Below, piece after piece: positions 11,430 to 20,658 of a stretch of DNA of 64,000 nt. Position numbers and translations under genes: made by a program. Each line of letters opens with the position of its first letter. Positions within the stretch are counted from its first letter, which is position 1. The stretch is from Alphaproteobacteria bacterium (GTDB lineage Bacteria > Pseudomonadota > Alphaproteobacteria > Micropepsales > Micropepsaceae), in NCBI GenBank assembly GCA_947462105.1, contig CANHNJ010000011.1, positions 1-64,000 on the forward strand, read 5' to 3'. Under the pieces are notes generated by a model. The model did not search any database. It was not told where the DNA came from and was given only the letters and a program-made list of their open reading frames with translations.

Positions 11430-12602
11430 TTAGGCCGCCTGTCCGGCGCACCAGCCCGACGACCAGGCCCACTGGAAATTATAGCCGCCCAGCCAGCCGG
11501 TGACGTCCACCACCTCGCCGATGAAATACAGGCCCGGCACCGCCCTGGCCTGCATGGTCTTCGAATCCAGCCCCTTCGTATCGACACCGCCCAGCGTCAC
11601 CTCGGCCGTGCGATAGCCTTCGGTGCCAGTCGGCGTCAGGCGCCAGTCATTCACCGCCGCTGCCAGCATGCGCAGGCGTTCGTCGGAGAGGCCGCCCAGC
11701 GGGCCCTCCTGCCCGGCCAGCATCACCGCCAACCGGCGCGGCAGCAGCGTCGCCAGATAGGTATGCAGTGATTGCCTGCCGTTCAAGCCGCGCGCAGTGC
11801 GCAAGGCCACGCGCGCATCGGTGCCGGGCAACAGATCGACGCTGATCTCCTGCCCTTCGCGCCAGAAAGACGATATCTGCAGGATCGCCGGGCCGCTGAG
11901 GCCGCGATGGGTGATCAGCAAGGCTTCCGCGAACTGCGTCTTGCCACAACTCACGCGCGACGGCACCGCGACACCCGACAGCGCCGCGAGTTGCTCCAGC
12001 AAGGCGCCGCTGAAAGTCAGCGGCACCAGGCCGGGCCGCGTTTCGGTCAAGGACAGGCCGAATTGCTGCGCGATGCGATAGCCGAAATCGGTCGCGCCCA
12101 TCTTGGGAATGGATTTCCCACCGGTCGCCACCACCAGGGAAGCACAGGCGATGGTTTCGCCGGACGACAGCGCCAACGCAAAACCACGCTCGGTCTTCTC
12201 GACCTGTCGCACCGTGATGCCGAGGCGCAGCTCTGCCTTTGCCCGTTTCATCTCGTCCAGCAGCATGGCGACGATCTGGGTCGCCGCGCCGTCGCAGAAC
12301 AACTGGCCCAGCGTTTTCTCATGCCAGGCGATGCCATGCCGATCCACCAGCGCGATGAAATCGGCCGGCGTGTATCGGGAAAGCGCCGAGATGCAGAAAT
12401 GCGGATTGGCGGAAAGGAACTGCTTGGGCGTCGCATGCCGGTTGGTGAAGTTGCAGCGGCCACCGCCGGAAATGCGGATCTTCTCGCCCGGCGTCTTTGC
12501 GGCATCCAGCACCAGCACATCGCGGCCGCGCTGGCCCGCGATGGCCGCGCACATCATGCCCGCCGCGCCTGCCCCGATGACCACCACATCCCGCCATTCC
12601 AT
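11430..12602 (-). CDS. NAD(P)/FAD-dependent oxidoreductase, HI0933/BaiN family
   Basis: Flavoprotein of 390 residues with the FAD-binding Rossmann motif VVIGAGAAGMMCA at the N-terminus and the family signature RISGGGRCNFTN near residue 45. Further marks are VVATGGKSIPKMGATDFGY (about 160), ITHRGLSGPAILQIS and the C-terminal GEVVDVTGWLGGYNFQWAWSSG, which closes the FAD site. The in vivo substrate of most members is unknown. ATG 12602 gives the usual MEWRDVVVIGAG start; a longer frame to 12683 would run through the terminator of the upstream gene. Confidence 0.9.
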   Translation of the reverse strand: MEWRDVVVIGAGAAGMMCAAIAGQRGRDVLVLDAAKTPGEKIRISGGGRCNFTNRHATPKQFLSANPHFCISALSRYTPADFIALVDRHGIAWHEKTLGQLFCDGAATQIVAMLLDEMKRAKAELRLGITVRQVEKTERGFALALSSGETIACASLVVATGGKSIPKMGATDFGYRIAQQFGLSLTETRPGLVPLTFSGALLEQLAALSGVAVPSRVSCGKTQFAEALLITHRGLSGPAILQISSFWREGQEISVDLLPGTDARVALRTARGLNGRQSLHTYLATLLPRRLAVMLAGQEGPLGGLSDERLRMLAAAVNDWRLTPTGTEGYRTAEVTLGGVDTKGLDSKTMQARAVPGLYFIGEVVDVTGWLGGYNFQWAWSSGWCAGQAA

Positions 12603-12629
12603 CCTGCGGTTATGCCGTCCTGCGGCGCA

Positions 12630-12669
12630 GATGAAAAGCAGAAGCCCGGCTGTGATCCAGCCGGGCTTC
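12630..12669 (-). terminator. Rho-independent terminator of the ThuA gene
   Basis: A perfect 11-bp stem (GAAGCCCGGCT at 12641-12651, AGCCGGGCTTC at 12659-12669) with a 7-base loop. On the minus strand it is followed by TGCTTTTCAT. It lies 17 bp after the stop of the ThuA-domain gene, separating it from the flavoprotein gene. Confidence 0.75.
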
Positions 12670-12686
12670 CACGCAGGCAGCAAATG

Positions 12687-13898
12687 CTACTTGAAGATCT
12701 TGGCCGGGTTCTTCTTCGCCCAGGCCAGCGCCTCGGGCGACGCGGCCCACTTGATCGCGTTGCTGATCAGCAACTGGTAGGCGGGGTTGCGCCAGGGATT
12801 ATTGTCGTGGCCGATCTGGGTATAGAAGACCGGGCTGTTTTCCGCCGCCTTGTACCAGGCCGCCAGGTTGGAATACTGGCGCTTCGGGTTCAGGTTCACC
12901 AGCGGATCAGGCGGCGCGAACGAGGTCGTCAGCAGCGGATGGACCTTTTCGGGGAACCAGGCGCAGGCATAGGCCTCGTCCCGCACATCAAAGCCATCGC
13001 CCAGGCCCTGCGTGATCGGGCTGGTCTTGTCGACGACGGTGATGCGCTGCTCGGTGCCCTGGTAGAAGCCGTGATGCGGATCAAGGATGCCGCGCACGGT
13101 GACGGGGGCGAACCAGTCACAGGCGCCGCCAACCACTTCGGAATATTCCGGCCAGACATGCGGCCACGCCGCCGAGGCGTGATGGATGAAGACCATGCCC
13201 TTGCCCTGCTTCAGCAGCGCCTCATAGTCCTTCTTCAACTGCGGCGACGGATCGGGATAGAAGCGGTCGCCCGAACCATCGGGCATCACCTGCCCCGCAC
13301 CGCCCAGGTCATAGAACAGGTAGGCGTCGAACAGCTTGCCGCCGGCCGGGCTCATCAGCAGGTCGGCACCGGGATGATCGGCCCGCGTCCAGGTGATGTC
13401 GGCACCCAGGCAATCGAGGAAATCGTCGAACAGGCCGCGTTCATAGGGATGGCCCTTGACCACCACCAGCACGCGGATCTTGCCCCGGCCGCCCTGGGTC
13501 GGACCGCGCCCGCCACCGGCAACGGCGTTCAGGGCCGGGTTGCAGACCATCGGCGCAGGCGTCGCGGCAGCGCCACGGCCAGCAGGGCCGCGCCCGGCGG
13601 CCAGGTTCGCGGCGGCTTCGGCGGCCAGGCGTTCCTGGATCTCGGGCGTGCCGGTGCGGATCGACGGAGCGCAGATTTCGCCGCTGTTGCCATCGGGGCC
13701 CTTGGCGACGCGATGGCAGCCCACCCAGGTGGCGGGATCATACTGCATCGGGCGCTGGGCGGCGGCGCCACGGCCCGCAGGCGCGGCGGCAGGCGCAGCG
13801 GGCTGGGCAAAGGTCAGTTCACTGAAGCCGAACGCAGCGACGGCGACGGTTCCCAGCACCAGAGCGGTGGACAAAAAGCGATTGGATATACGATCCAT
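12687..13898 (-). CDS. Exported ThuA-domain protein
   Basis: A 403-residue secreted protein. A signal peptide (about 1-32, ending ELTFAQ) is followed by a Pro/Ala/Gly-Arg-Gly linker with repeated GRG (about 33-50 and 100-140), then a ThuA/trehalose-utilisation fold from about 140 (IRVLVVVKGHPYERG, GMVFIHHASAAWP, GHDNNPWRN). ThuA folds resemble glutamine-amidotransferase-like domains and are tied to sugar metabolism, but no catalytic triad can be assigned. ATG 13898 has GGGGAG 10 bp upstream. The GRG linker recurs in the exported SRPBCC protein at 21.9 kb. Confidence 0.8.
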   Translation of the reverse strand: MDRISNRFLSTALVLGTVAVAAFGFSELTFAQPAAPAAAPAGRGAAAQRPMQYDPATWVGCHRVAKGPDGNSGEICAPSIRTGTPEIQERLAAEAAANLAAGRGPAGRGAAATPAPMVCNPALNAVAGGGRGPTQGGRGKIRVLVVVKGHPYERGLFDDFLDCLGADITWTRADHPGADLLMSPAGGKLFDAYLFYDLGGAGQVMPDGSGDRFYPDPSPQLKKDYEALLKQGKGMVFIHHASAAWPHVWPEYSEVVGGACDWFAPVTVRGILDPHHGFYQGTEQRITVVDKTSPITQGLGDGFDVRDEAYACAWFPEKVHPLLTTSFAPPDPLVNLNPKRQYSNLAAWYKAAENSPVFYTQIGHDNNPWRNPAYQLLISNAIKWAASPEALAWAKKNPAKIFK

Positions 13899-14546
13899 GA
13901 CGGGTGCACTCCCCAAAGTGTTGTCGTGTCATTCGGCTGAGGCGTCTTAGTGCGTTTCGTCCTCTCGTGCACCGATAAACATTCTGTCATGCGCGCTGCG
14001 CGTGCGAACGCAACCCGTGAGAGGCGCGGGGTTTGCGTGGCGTCACCGCGAGGCGGCCGGTAGTTTCGTCCGCTCCTTTTCAGAGCGGCAACGCCCGTTG
14101 GGGCGTCAGTGTATGCCTCGCGGCAATGTCACGCCCGGCGATTTTGGGCCGCTTCAAGCTCCGCCAGTGTTCTTTTCGGCACCATCCACTGGACGGTTCC
14201 GCCGGATTGCCCTCGGGCAACACGGACACTCAGGATCGTCTCCTGCCTAGTTTAGTACGGCGTGCGTCACGCCGGGCCTCCAGGGATTCAAGAAGCGACC
14301 TGCGGCCCGCACGGTTCGTTGCTCCGTGACACACCACACGCCGGCCTGCTTCACGTTATGGACGTTCCGGAACGCCCCCGCTTGAAACAGGCAAGAGGGA
14401 AGTTAGGCGTGATTTTGGAAAGCGAAAGATGGGGATAGCGATATCCCCGCGCTATCCACGCGGGGCGCGTTGAAAGTGATGGAGAATTGCCGCGCAAATC
14501 CCCGGGCTGTAGAAAGGCGATGACAAGTAGAAAATGGCGCGCGCGA
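13899..14546. other. 650-bp intergenic stretch, no recognisable gene
   Basis: This gap lies between two minus-strand genes. Short open frames exist on both strands but none resembles a protein. It contains small perfect inverted repeats, for example CGGCGTG/CACGCCG around a CGT loop at 14258-14274, and CGCCC-GTT-GGGGCG near 14095-14110. I checked for the conserved cores of RNase P RNA, tmRNA and SRP RNA and found none. It may hold an unrecognised structured RNA or a decayed gene. Confidence 0.4.
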
Positions 14547-16856
14547 CTATTCCGGTTCAACGGCGAAGCTGCGCGGGGTTTCGCCGCGCTGGAAGATGTC
14601 CCACATCTGCGCATAGGCGCTTTCAATGTGTTGCCGGGTACGGCCGGTGTCGAACAGCGGCGCGGTCTGCCGCCCCAGCGCGAGTTTTTGCCGGATGGTG
14701 TGCAGCAATGCCGGATCACCGGCCAGTTTCACGGCCAGTGCTTCATAGTCTTCCAGATTTTCCGTCACCAGTTCGGGCACGGCAACCGCCTGCAGCAGGC
14801 TGGCGGCGACGCGGCCCGAAAAGCTTGTGCCGCGACAGGTGAGCAGCGGCACGCACGCCCACAGCGCGTCGCTGGCGGTGGTGTGCGCGTTGCAAGGCAG
14901 GCAATCGAGAAACAGGCCGGCCAGTGGCAGCCGGTCCAGTTGCTGCTCCATTGGAACAAACGGCGCGAAGACCAGCCGGTCTGCTGCCACGCCATGACGT
15001 TCCGCCTCGGCCCGCAGGTGGCCCGGCGACGCCGGATTGCTCTCCAGCAGCCACAGCACGCTGCCTTCGACGCGCTTGAGGATGCGCATCCACACCGCGA
15101 ACAGGCTAGGCGTGAGCTTGTAGCTCATGTTGAAACTGCAAAAGACGAAGGCATTTTCGGGCAAGCCGTGTTCGGAGCGGCGCGGCGGACCTTGCGGCAG
15201 ATGCCGCCGGGCATCGTTCACCTGATAGCTGCCCGGCAGCGTGACGACTTTTTCGGTGTAATATTGCTTGTCGCTGTCCGGGATCACGAAGCGGTCGGCA
15301 AGAATATAGTCGATATAGCTGGCGCCCAGCGTGCCCGGGAACCCGAGGTAATTGACCTGGACCGGGGCCGGCTTGTGGGCAAAGACGCCCATGCGGTGAT
15401 TGCCGAAATAGCCGTTGAGATTGACCAGGATGTCGATTTGCGCAGCGGCGATTGCCGCTGCGGCGGCCTGGTCGGACAGATGCGCGATCGGCAGGAAACC
15501 GTCGAACGCCGCTTCCAGGCGGCGGCGCATCGGGCTGTCTTTGCGCGCCCCATTGTCGATGGCGACAATTTCGAACTTGCTCTTGTCATGACATTCATAA
15601 AGCCCCGCCGTCAGGTAGGCCGTCGCCTGGCCGCGAAATTCCCCCGAGACATAGCCGAGGCGGATTTTCTTGTGGCCGCGATCCGCCTTGCGCCAAAGCA
15701 CCGGGGCCGCCGGATGAAAATGGCTGGTGAAGATGGTGGCGCAGGCCTGCAGATCGGCCGGTGATTCCGCAATCGCCAGGTACATGAAGGGATCGATGGT
15801 CCGGCGGCCTTCGCGCACGCCCGCGTTGATCTGCGCCACCTGCGCGTCAAAGCCGGACCAGTCCGTGCCATGCATCCGCACATGCGCCAGGTCGCCGCGC
15901 AGATACTCCTGATCCGGATTGGCGCGTAGGGCGCTTTCCAGGTCGTGGATCGCCGCGCCGTATTGCTGGCCTTCGCGCCAACGGATCATGCCGCGACTGT
16001 GCAGCGCGTCGGCATAGTCCGGCCGGATCGCCAGCGCCGCGTCATAGCTTGCCAGCGCCTCATCAAGGCGGTTGAGGAATTGCAGGCAGAGGCCGCGATG
16101 CTTGAGGGCTTCGGCATTGCGCGGGCTGATCGCCAGCGCCTTGTCGTAACTCGCCACCGCGTCCTGGAAACGCCGCATGTCGCGCAACAGGTTGCCGCCA
16201 TTGTGCCAGGCTTCGGCATAATCCGGGTGGATCGTCAGCGCCCGGCCGAAACTCGCCAGCGCCTCGTCGGCGCGGCCCAAGTCACGCAGGGCGATGCCGT
16301 GATTGTTCCAGGCTTCCGGAAACGCCGGCTGCTGCGCCAGGGCATTTTCATAGCTCCCGACAGCTTCCGCGACGCGCCCCAGGAAATAAAGAGCGGTGCC
16401 GCGATGGTTCAGCGCTTCGGCAAAACCCTGCCGGATCGTCAGCGCCTTGTCGTAACTGGCCAGCGCATCGTCGAAGCGCTTCAGGCGCAGCAACAGGTTG
16501 CCGCGATTATACCATGCCCCGGTATGGCCCGGCTCGAGCGCCAGAACCTTGTCGCAATAGACCAGGGCTTCTTCGTCGCGCCCGAGCAGCTTGAGCACGT
16601 TGCTGTAATTCAGCAACGATCCAATGGCATTGGGATAATTCTTCAGCGCGCCACCGATCAGCGCCAGCGCTTCTTCGTTACGGCCCTGCTGGCTGCGGAT
16701 GGCACCCAGCAGGTTGGCGACCTGGAAGTTGGTGGGCGCAAGCGCGAGCACGCGCAGGCAGTGCTCCTCGGCTTCGGCCAGGTTGCCGTGCTGGAGAAAG
16801 CCGGTGGCGAGGTCCAACAATTGCTGCACGTCGGCGGATGACTTGCCTGAATTCAT
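14547..16856 (-). CDS. TPR-repeat O-GlcNAc-transferase-like (SPINDLY/GT41) protein
   Basis: A 769-residue cytoplasmic protein. About nine tetratricopeptide repeats (residues 15-330) show the A-W/N-R-G pattern (EAWNNHGIALRDLGR, ALNHRGTALYFLGR). The C-terminal half is a GT41-type glycosyltransferase: IRLGYVSGEFRGQ near 400, DILVNLNGYFGNHR, APVQVNYLGFPGTLGASYIDY, FNMSYKLTPSLFAVW and the nucleotide-sugar segment HTTASDALWACVPLLT. In many homologues the first motif carries a His (as in DFxxH); here that position reads EFRGQ. The donor sugar and target are unknown; such bacterial proteins often modify surface or flagellar proteins. Confidence 0.85.
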   Translation of the reverse strand: MNSGKSSADVQQLLDLATGFLQHGNLAEAEEHCLRVLALAPTNFQVANLLGAIRSQQGRNEEALALIGGALKNYPNAIGSLLNYSNVLKLLGRDEEALVYCDKVLALEPGHTGAWYNRGNLLLRLKRFDDALASYDKALTIRQGFAEALNHRGTALYFLGRVAEAVGSYENALAQQPAFPEAWNNHGIALRDLGRADEALASFGRALTIHPDYAEAWHNGGNLLRDMRRFQDAVASYDKALAISPRNAEALKHRGLCLQFLNRLDEALASYDAALAIRPDYADALHSRGMIRWREGQQYGAAIHDLESALRANPDQEYLRGDLAHVRMHGTDWSGFDAQVAQINAGVREGRRTIDPFMYLAIAESPADLQACATIFTSHFHPAAPVLWRKADRGHKKIRLGYVSGEFRGQATAYLTAGLYECHDKSKFEIVAIDNGARKDSPMRRRLEAAFDGFLPIAHLSDQAAAAAIAAAQIDILVNLNGYFGNHRMGVFAHKPAPVQVNYLGFPGTLGASYIDYILADRFVIPDSDKQYYTEKVVTLPGSYQVNDARRHLPQGPPRRSEHGLPENAFVFCSFNMSYKLTPSLFAVWMRILKRVEGSVLWLLESNPASPGHLRAEAERHGVAADRLVFAPFVPMEQQLDRLPLAGLFLDCLPCNAHTTASDALWACVPLLTCRGTSFSGRVAASLLQAVAVPELVTENLEDYEALAVKLAGDPALLHTIRQKLALGRQTAPLFDTGRTRQHIESAYAQMWDIFQRGETPRSFAVEPE

Positions 16857-16889
16857 CGGACGTACCTTCGCACCCGTTATACCGGGCTT

Positions 16890-18692
16890 TTACTTCTCGG
16901 GGTAAACCACCCGCAGATGCAGCTCCTTGAGCTGCTTGTTGTTCGCCGGCGACGGCGCATTCATCAGAAGGTCCTGCGCCGACTGGGTCATCGGGAACAT
17001 GGTGACCTCGCGCAGATTCTCCTCGCCCGCCAGCAGCATGACGATGCGGTCGATGCCCGGCGCGGTGCCGCCATGCGGCGGGGCACCGTGGCGGAAGGCG
17101 TTGAGCATGCCCTTGAACTTTTCCTCGGTCTCTTCGCGGGCGTAACCGGCGATCTCGAACGCCTTCAGCATCACGTCCGGGTCATGGTTGCGGATCGCGC
17201 CCGAGGACAATTCATAGCCGTTGCAGACGATGTCGTACTGGTAGGCCTTGATGTTCAGGATGGTGTCTTTATCCGCCTTGTCGAGCGCCATGAAGGCGTC
17301 GCGGTCGAATTGCGGCATCGAGAAGGGATTGTGGGAGAAGTCGATCTTCTTCTCGTCCTCGTTCCACTCATACATCGGGAAATCGACGATCCAGCAGAAC
17401 TTGTATTCGTCCTGCGGGATCAGGTTGAGTTCGCGGCCCAGCCGCGTGCGGGCCTGGCCGGCGATATTGGCGGCGCGGTCGGCCTTGGCGTCGGCGGAGA
17501 AGAACAGCGCATCGCCAGCTTTCGATCCGGCGATCTTCGCCATTTCTGCCAGCGCGGCAGGCGGAATGAACTTGGCGATGGGGCCCTTCCCGACCAGCGC
17601 GCCATTCTCGTCTTCGAACAGGATGTAGCCCAGACCGGCCGCGCCTTCGCCGCGCGCCCACTGGTTCAGCTTGTCGAAGAAGGAACGCGGCTGCGGCCCG
17701 GCCCCCGGCGCTGGGATGGCGCGCACGGTCTTGGCCTTGAAGGCCTTGAATTCCACGTCGTCGCGGGCGAACACAGCCGAGACATCGACGATCTCGATCG
17801 GGTTGCGGATGTCGGGCTTGTCGGTGCCGTATTTCAGCATTGCCTCGGCATAGGGAATGCGCGGGAACTGGTCATGCGGCGTGACCGTCTTGCCGTTGGC
17901 GAATTCCGCGAACACGCCTGCCAGCACCGGGGCGACGGCAGCGAAGACGTCATCCTGGGTGACGAAGCTCATCTCGAGATCGAGCTGGTAGAACTCGCCC
18001 GGCGAACGGTCGGCGCGGCCATCCTCGTCGCGGAAGCACGGCGCAATCTGGAAATAGCGGTCGAAGCCCGCCACCATGATGAGCTGCTTGAACTGTTGCG
18101 GCGCCTGCGGCAGGGCATAGAACTGGCCCGGGTAACGCCGCGACGGCACCAGGAAGTCGCGCGCGCCTTCGGGGCTGGACGCGGTCAGGATCGGGGTCTG
18201 GAATTCGGTGAAGCCCTGCTCGATCATCCGCCTACGGAGCGATGTGATGATGTTGGCCCGCAGCATGATGTTCTTGTGCAGCCGCTCGCGGCGCAGATCG
18301 AGGAAGCGATAGGTCAGGCGGGTGTCTTCCGGATATTCCTGGTCGCCGAACACCGGCAGCGGCAGTTCCTGCGCCTTGCCCTGCACCGTCACCGCTTCGA
18401 TCCGCAGCTCGACTTCGCCGGTGGGCAGGTCGGCATTCACGGTGCCTTCCAGCCGGTCCACCACCTTGCCCGTAAAGGTCAGCACCCATTCCGAGCGGGC
18501 GGTATCGACGGCGGCGAAGGCCGGGTTCTCCGGCGTGATGACGCACTGGGTGATGCCGTAATGGTCGCGCAGGTCGATGAAGATCAGGCCGCCATGATCG
18601 CGGCGGCGATTGACCCAGCCGGACAGGCGCACGGTCTTGCCGACGTCGGCCTTGCGCAGCTGGCCGCAGGTGTGGGTCCGGTAGGCGTGCAT
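16890..18692 (-). CDS. aspS: Aspartate--tRNA ligase
   Basis: Class II aminoacyl-tRNA synthetase of 600 residues, the bacterial length with an inserted GAD domain (about 290-410). The N-terminal OB-fold binds the anticodon ([19 protein letters not shown]). Motif 2 is [18 protein letters not shown] and motif 3 is [13 protein letters not shown]. Whether it also charges tRNA-Asn cannot be decided from this window. The start is ATG 18692, and the divergent phosphodiesterase gene begins 136 bp away. Confidence 0.97.
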   Translation of the reverse strand: MHAYRTHTCGQLRKADVGKTVRLSGWVNRRRDHGGLIFIDLRDHYGITQCVITPENPAFAAVDTARSEWVLTFTGKVVDRLEGTVNADLPTGEVELRIEAVTVQGKAQELPLPVFGDQEYPEDTRLTYRFLDLRRERLHKNIMLRANIITSLRRRMIEQGFTEFQTPILTASSPEGARDFLVPSRRYPGQFYALPQAPQQFKQLIMVAGFDRYFQIAPCFRDEDGRADRSPGEFYQLDLEMSFVTQDDVFAAVAPVLAGVFAEFANGKTVTPHDQFPRIPYAEAMLKYGTDKPDIRNPIEIVDVSAVFARDDVEFKAFKAKTVRAIPAPGAGPQPRSFFDKLNQWARGEGAAGLGYILFEDENGALVGKGPIAKFIPPAALAEMAKIAGSKAGDALFFSADAKADRAANIAGQARTRLGRELNLIPQDEYKFCWIVDFPMYEWNEDEKKIDFSHNPFSMPQFDRDAFMALDKADKDTILNIKAYQYDIVCNGYELSSGAIRNHDPDVMLKAFEIAGYAREETEEKFKGMLNAFRHGAPPHGGTAPGIDRIVMLLAGEENLREVTMFPMTQSAQDLLMNAPSPANNKQLKELHLRVVYPEK

Positions 18693-18828
18693 GGTGAAAC
18701 CCTTGAGAATCCGCAGGAATTGGGCCGTTTGTGGCGTTTTCCGGGGGGGCGGTCAAGTATCGCGGCAGCGGGTGCTTGTACCGTCACAGAGGGGGGCTAA
18801 CCTGTGAATCCCAAAGGGGAATTCTGTC

Positions 18829-20619
18829 ATGAGGTCCATGTTCAAACGCGCTCTTATCGCCGCCCTGGCCGCGGGGCTGGTCCTGCCCGCCGCCGCCCAG
18901 GCCCCTGCCCCGAAACGCAACGTCATCATCTTCGTGGCCGACGGCCTGCGCTATGGCAGCGTCACGCCAGAAAACATGCCCAACTTCAGCAAGCTGAAGG
19001 CCGAGGGCGTCGATTTCACCAACAGCCACTCGCTCTATCCGACCCAGACCACGGTCAATGCCAGCGCCATCGCCACCGGCCATTACATCGGCGACACCGG
19101 CAATTTCGGCAACACGATCTGGATGAAGAAGCCGATGATCAGCCTGCATGGCGCAGACCTGGGCTTCCTGGAAGCCAATGGTGTGCTGACGGAGATGAAT
19201 GAGCGCTTCGGCGGCAACTATCTCAACGAGACTTCGCTGATGGCGGCTGCCCGCGCGGCGGGCTACCAGACCGCCATCATCGGCAAGGAAGGCCCGGCGC
19301 GCATCCAGGACCTGACGGCCAACCGCGACGGCACTGAGACGCTGATCGTCGATGACGAGACCGGCCATGAGGAAGGTTTCGGCCTGCCCACCTGGTTCAC
19401 CCGCGCCATGCGCGCCGCCTTTTTCGATCCGGTGATGCCCGCCACCACCCAGCCCAACATCCTGCAGCAGGTCAACCAGACCAAGGCCATCACCCGCATC
19501 GTGCTGCCGCAGTTCCATGAGAACGCAAAGCCGTTCTTCATCCTGGTATGGAGCCGCGATCCCGACACCACCCAGCACAATGCCCGTGACAGCGCTGGCG
19601 AACTGGCGCCCGGCATCAACAGCCGCAGCGCCCTGGCTGCCGCCCGCAACGCCGACAGCATGCTGGGCGACATCCGCGCCGCGCTGAAGCAGGAAGGGCT
19701 GGAGGGCAACACCGACCTGTTCGTCACCGCCGATCACGGCTTTCTCACCGTCAGCCGCTCCAGCGCCACCAGTCCCTCGGCCAAGCTGGCGCCCGGTACA
19801 ATCGCCGACCTGACGCCGGGCTTCGTCGCCAAGGACCTGTCGCTGACCTTCGGCCTGCCGATCCGCAATCCCGGCCAGACCGGCGCGTCGCTCGACCTCA
19901 ACACCAATCCCGCCATCGCCTTCGGCTCGGCCATACTGGGGCGCGATCCGGCCAAGCCGGAGATCGTGGTCGCCGCCAATGCCGGCAGCAACCTGATCTA
20001 CCTGCCCAACGCGGCCACCGCCAAAACGCACGCCACCGAGATCGTCAATTTCCTGCTGACCCAGGACTATACCGGCGCGATCTTCGTCCATGACAGGCTG
20101 GGCAAGATTGCGGGCGCGCTGTCGATGAGCGACGTCAACCTGATCGGCGCCGCGAAGACGCCGGCCCCGGACATCGTCATCAGCTTCCGTTCCTTCCTCA
20201 ACACTGGCTGCGAGATCGCGCTGCAATGCGCGGTGGGCGTGCATGACACCACCCAGGGCGTCGGCCAGGGCAGTCATGGCAGCCTCTCCCGCGCCGAGAC
20301 GCGCAACTTCATGGCGGCGGTGGGCCCCAGCTTCAAGAACGGCTTCGCCAACCCCGCCCCCATCTCCAACGCCGACATCGCGCCGACCCTGGCGCGGATC
20401 ATGGGCATCACCCTGCCCGCCATCGGGACGCTGAAGGGCCGGGTCATCACCGAGGCGCTGGTGGACGGCGCGCCCGTGACGGCGACGCGGGACACCATCG
20501 TGTCCGCGCCGGGCCCGGAGGGCCTACGCACCATCCTGAACCGGCAATCGGTGGGCCAGACCCACTATTTCGACGCCGCCGGGATCGAGGGCCGGGTGGT
20601 CGGCCTGACGCCGCCGTAA
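18829..20619 (+). CDS. Exported alkaline-phosphatase-superfamily phosphodiesterase
   Basis: Secreted metal-dependent phosphodiesterase/nucleotide pyrophosphatase of 596 residues. A signal peptide (1-24, ending AAAQA) leads into the first metal site IIFVADGLRYG. The nucleophile is probably the Thr in LYPTQTTVNASAIATGH. The second metal ligands are in SRDPDTTQHN and VTADHGF, and a further His in GQGSHGSLSR, the usual order for this superfamily. A good ribosome-binding site (AAAGGGGAA) precedes ATG 18829. The substrate is unknown. rnd follows 39 bp downstream. Confidence 0.88.
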   Translation: MRSMFKRALIAALAAGLVLPAAAQAPAPKRNVIIFVADGLRYGSVTPENMPNFSKLKAEGVDFTNSHSLYPTQTTVNASAIATGHYIGDTGNFGNTIWMKKPMISLHGADLGFLEANGVLTEMNERFGGNYLNETSLMAAARAAGYQTAIIGKEGPARIQDLTANRDGTETLIVDDETGHEEGFGLPTWFTRAMRAAFFDPVMPATTQPNILQQVNQTKAITRIVLPQFHENAKPFFILVWSRDPDTTQHNARDSAGELAPGINSRSALAAARNADSMLGDIRAALKQEGLEGNTDLFVTADHGFLTVSRSSATSPSAKLAPGTIADLTPGFVAKDLSLTFGLPIRNPGQTGASLDLNTNPAIAFGSAILGRDPAKPEIVVAANAGSNLIYLPNAATAKTHATEIVNFLLTQDYTGAIFVHDRLGKIAGALSMSDVNLIGAAKTPAPDIVISFRSFLNTGCEIALQCAVGVHDTTQGVGQGSHGSLSRAETRNFMAAVGPSFKNGFANPAPISNADIAPTLARIMGITLPAIGTLKGRVITEALVDGAPVTATRDTIVSAPGPEGLRTILNRQSVGQTHYFDAAGIEGRVVGLTPP

Positions 20620-20658
20620 ATTTCCCCCAAACTGGATCGAATCCGGTATCACCGGCTG

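Noticed and set aside
11772-13940. Open frame of 722 codons on the plus strand opposite the flavoprotein and ThuA genes
   Set aside because: It crosses two well-supported genes and a terminator and has no recognisable domain.
14002-14329. Two overlapping short frames in the long gap near 14 kb
   Set aside because: They are Arg/Ser-rich, mutually overlapping and lack ribosome-binding sites or family resemblance.
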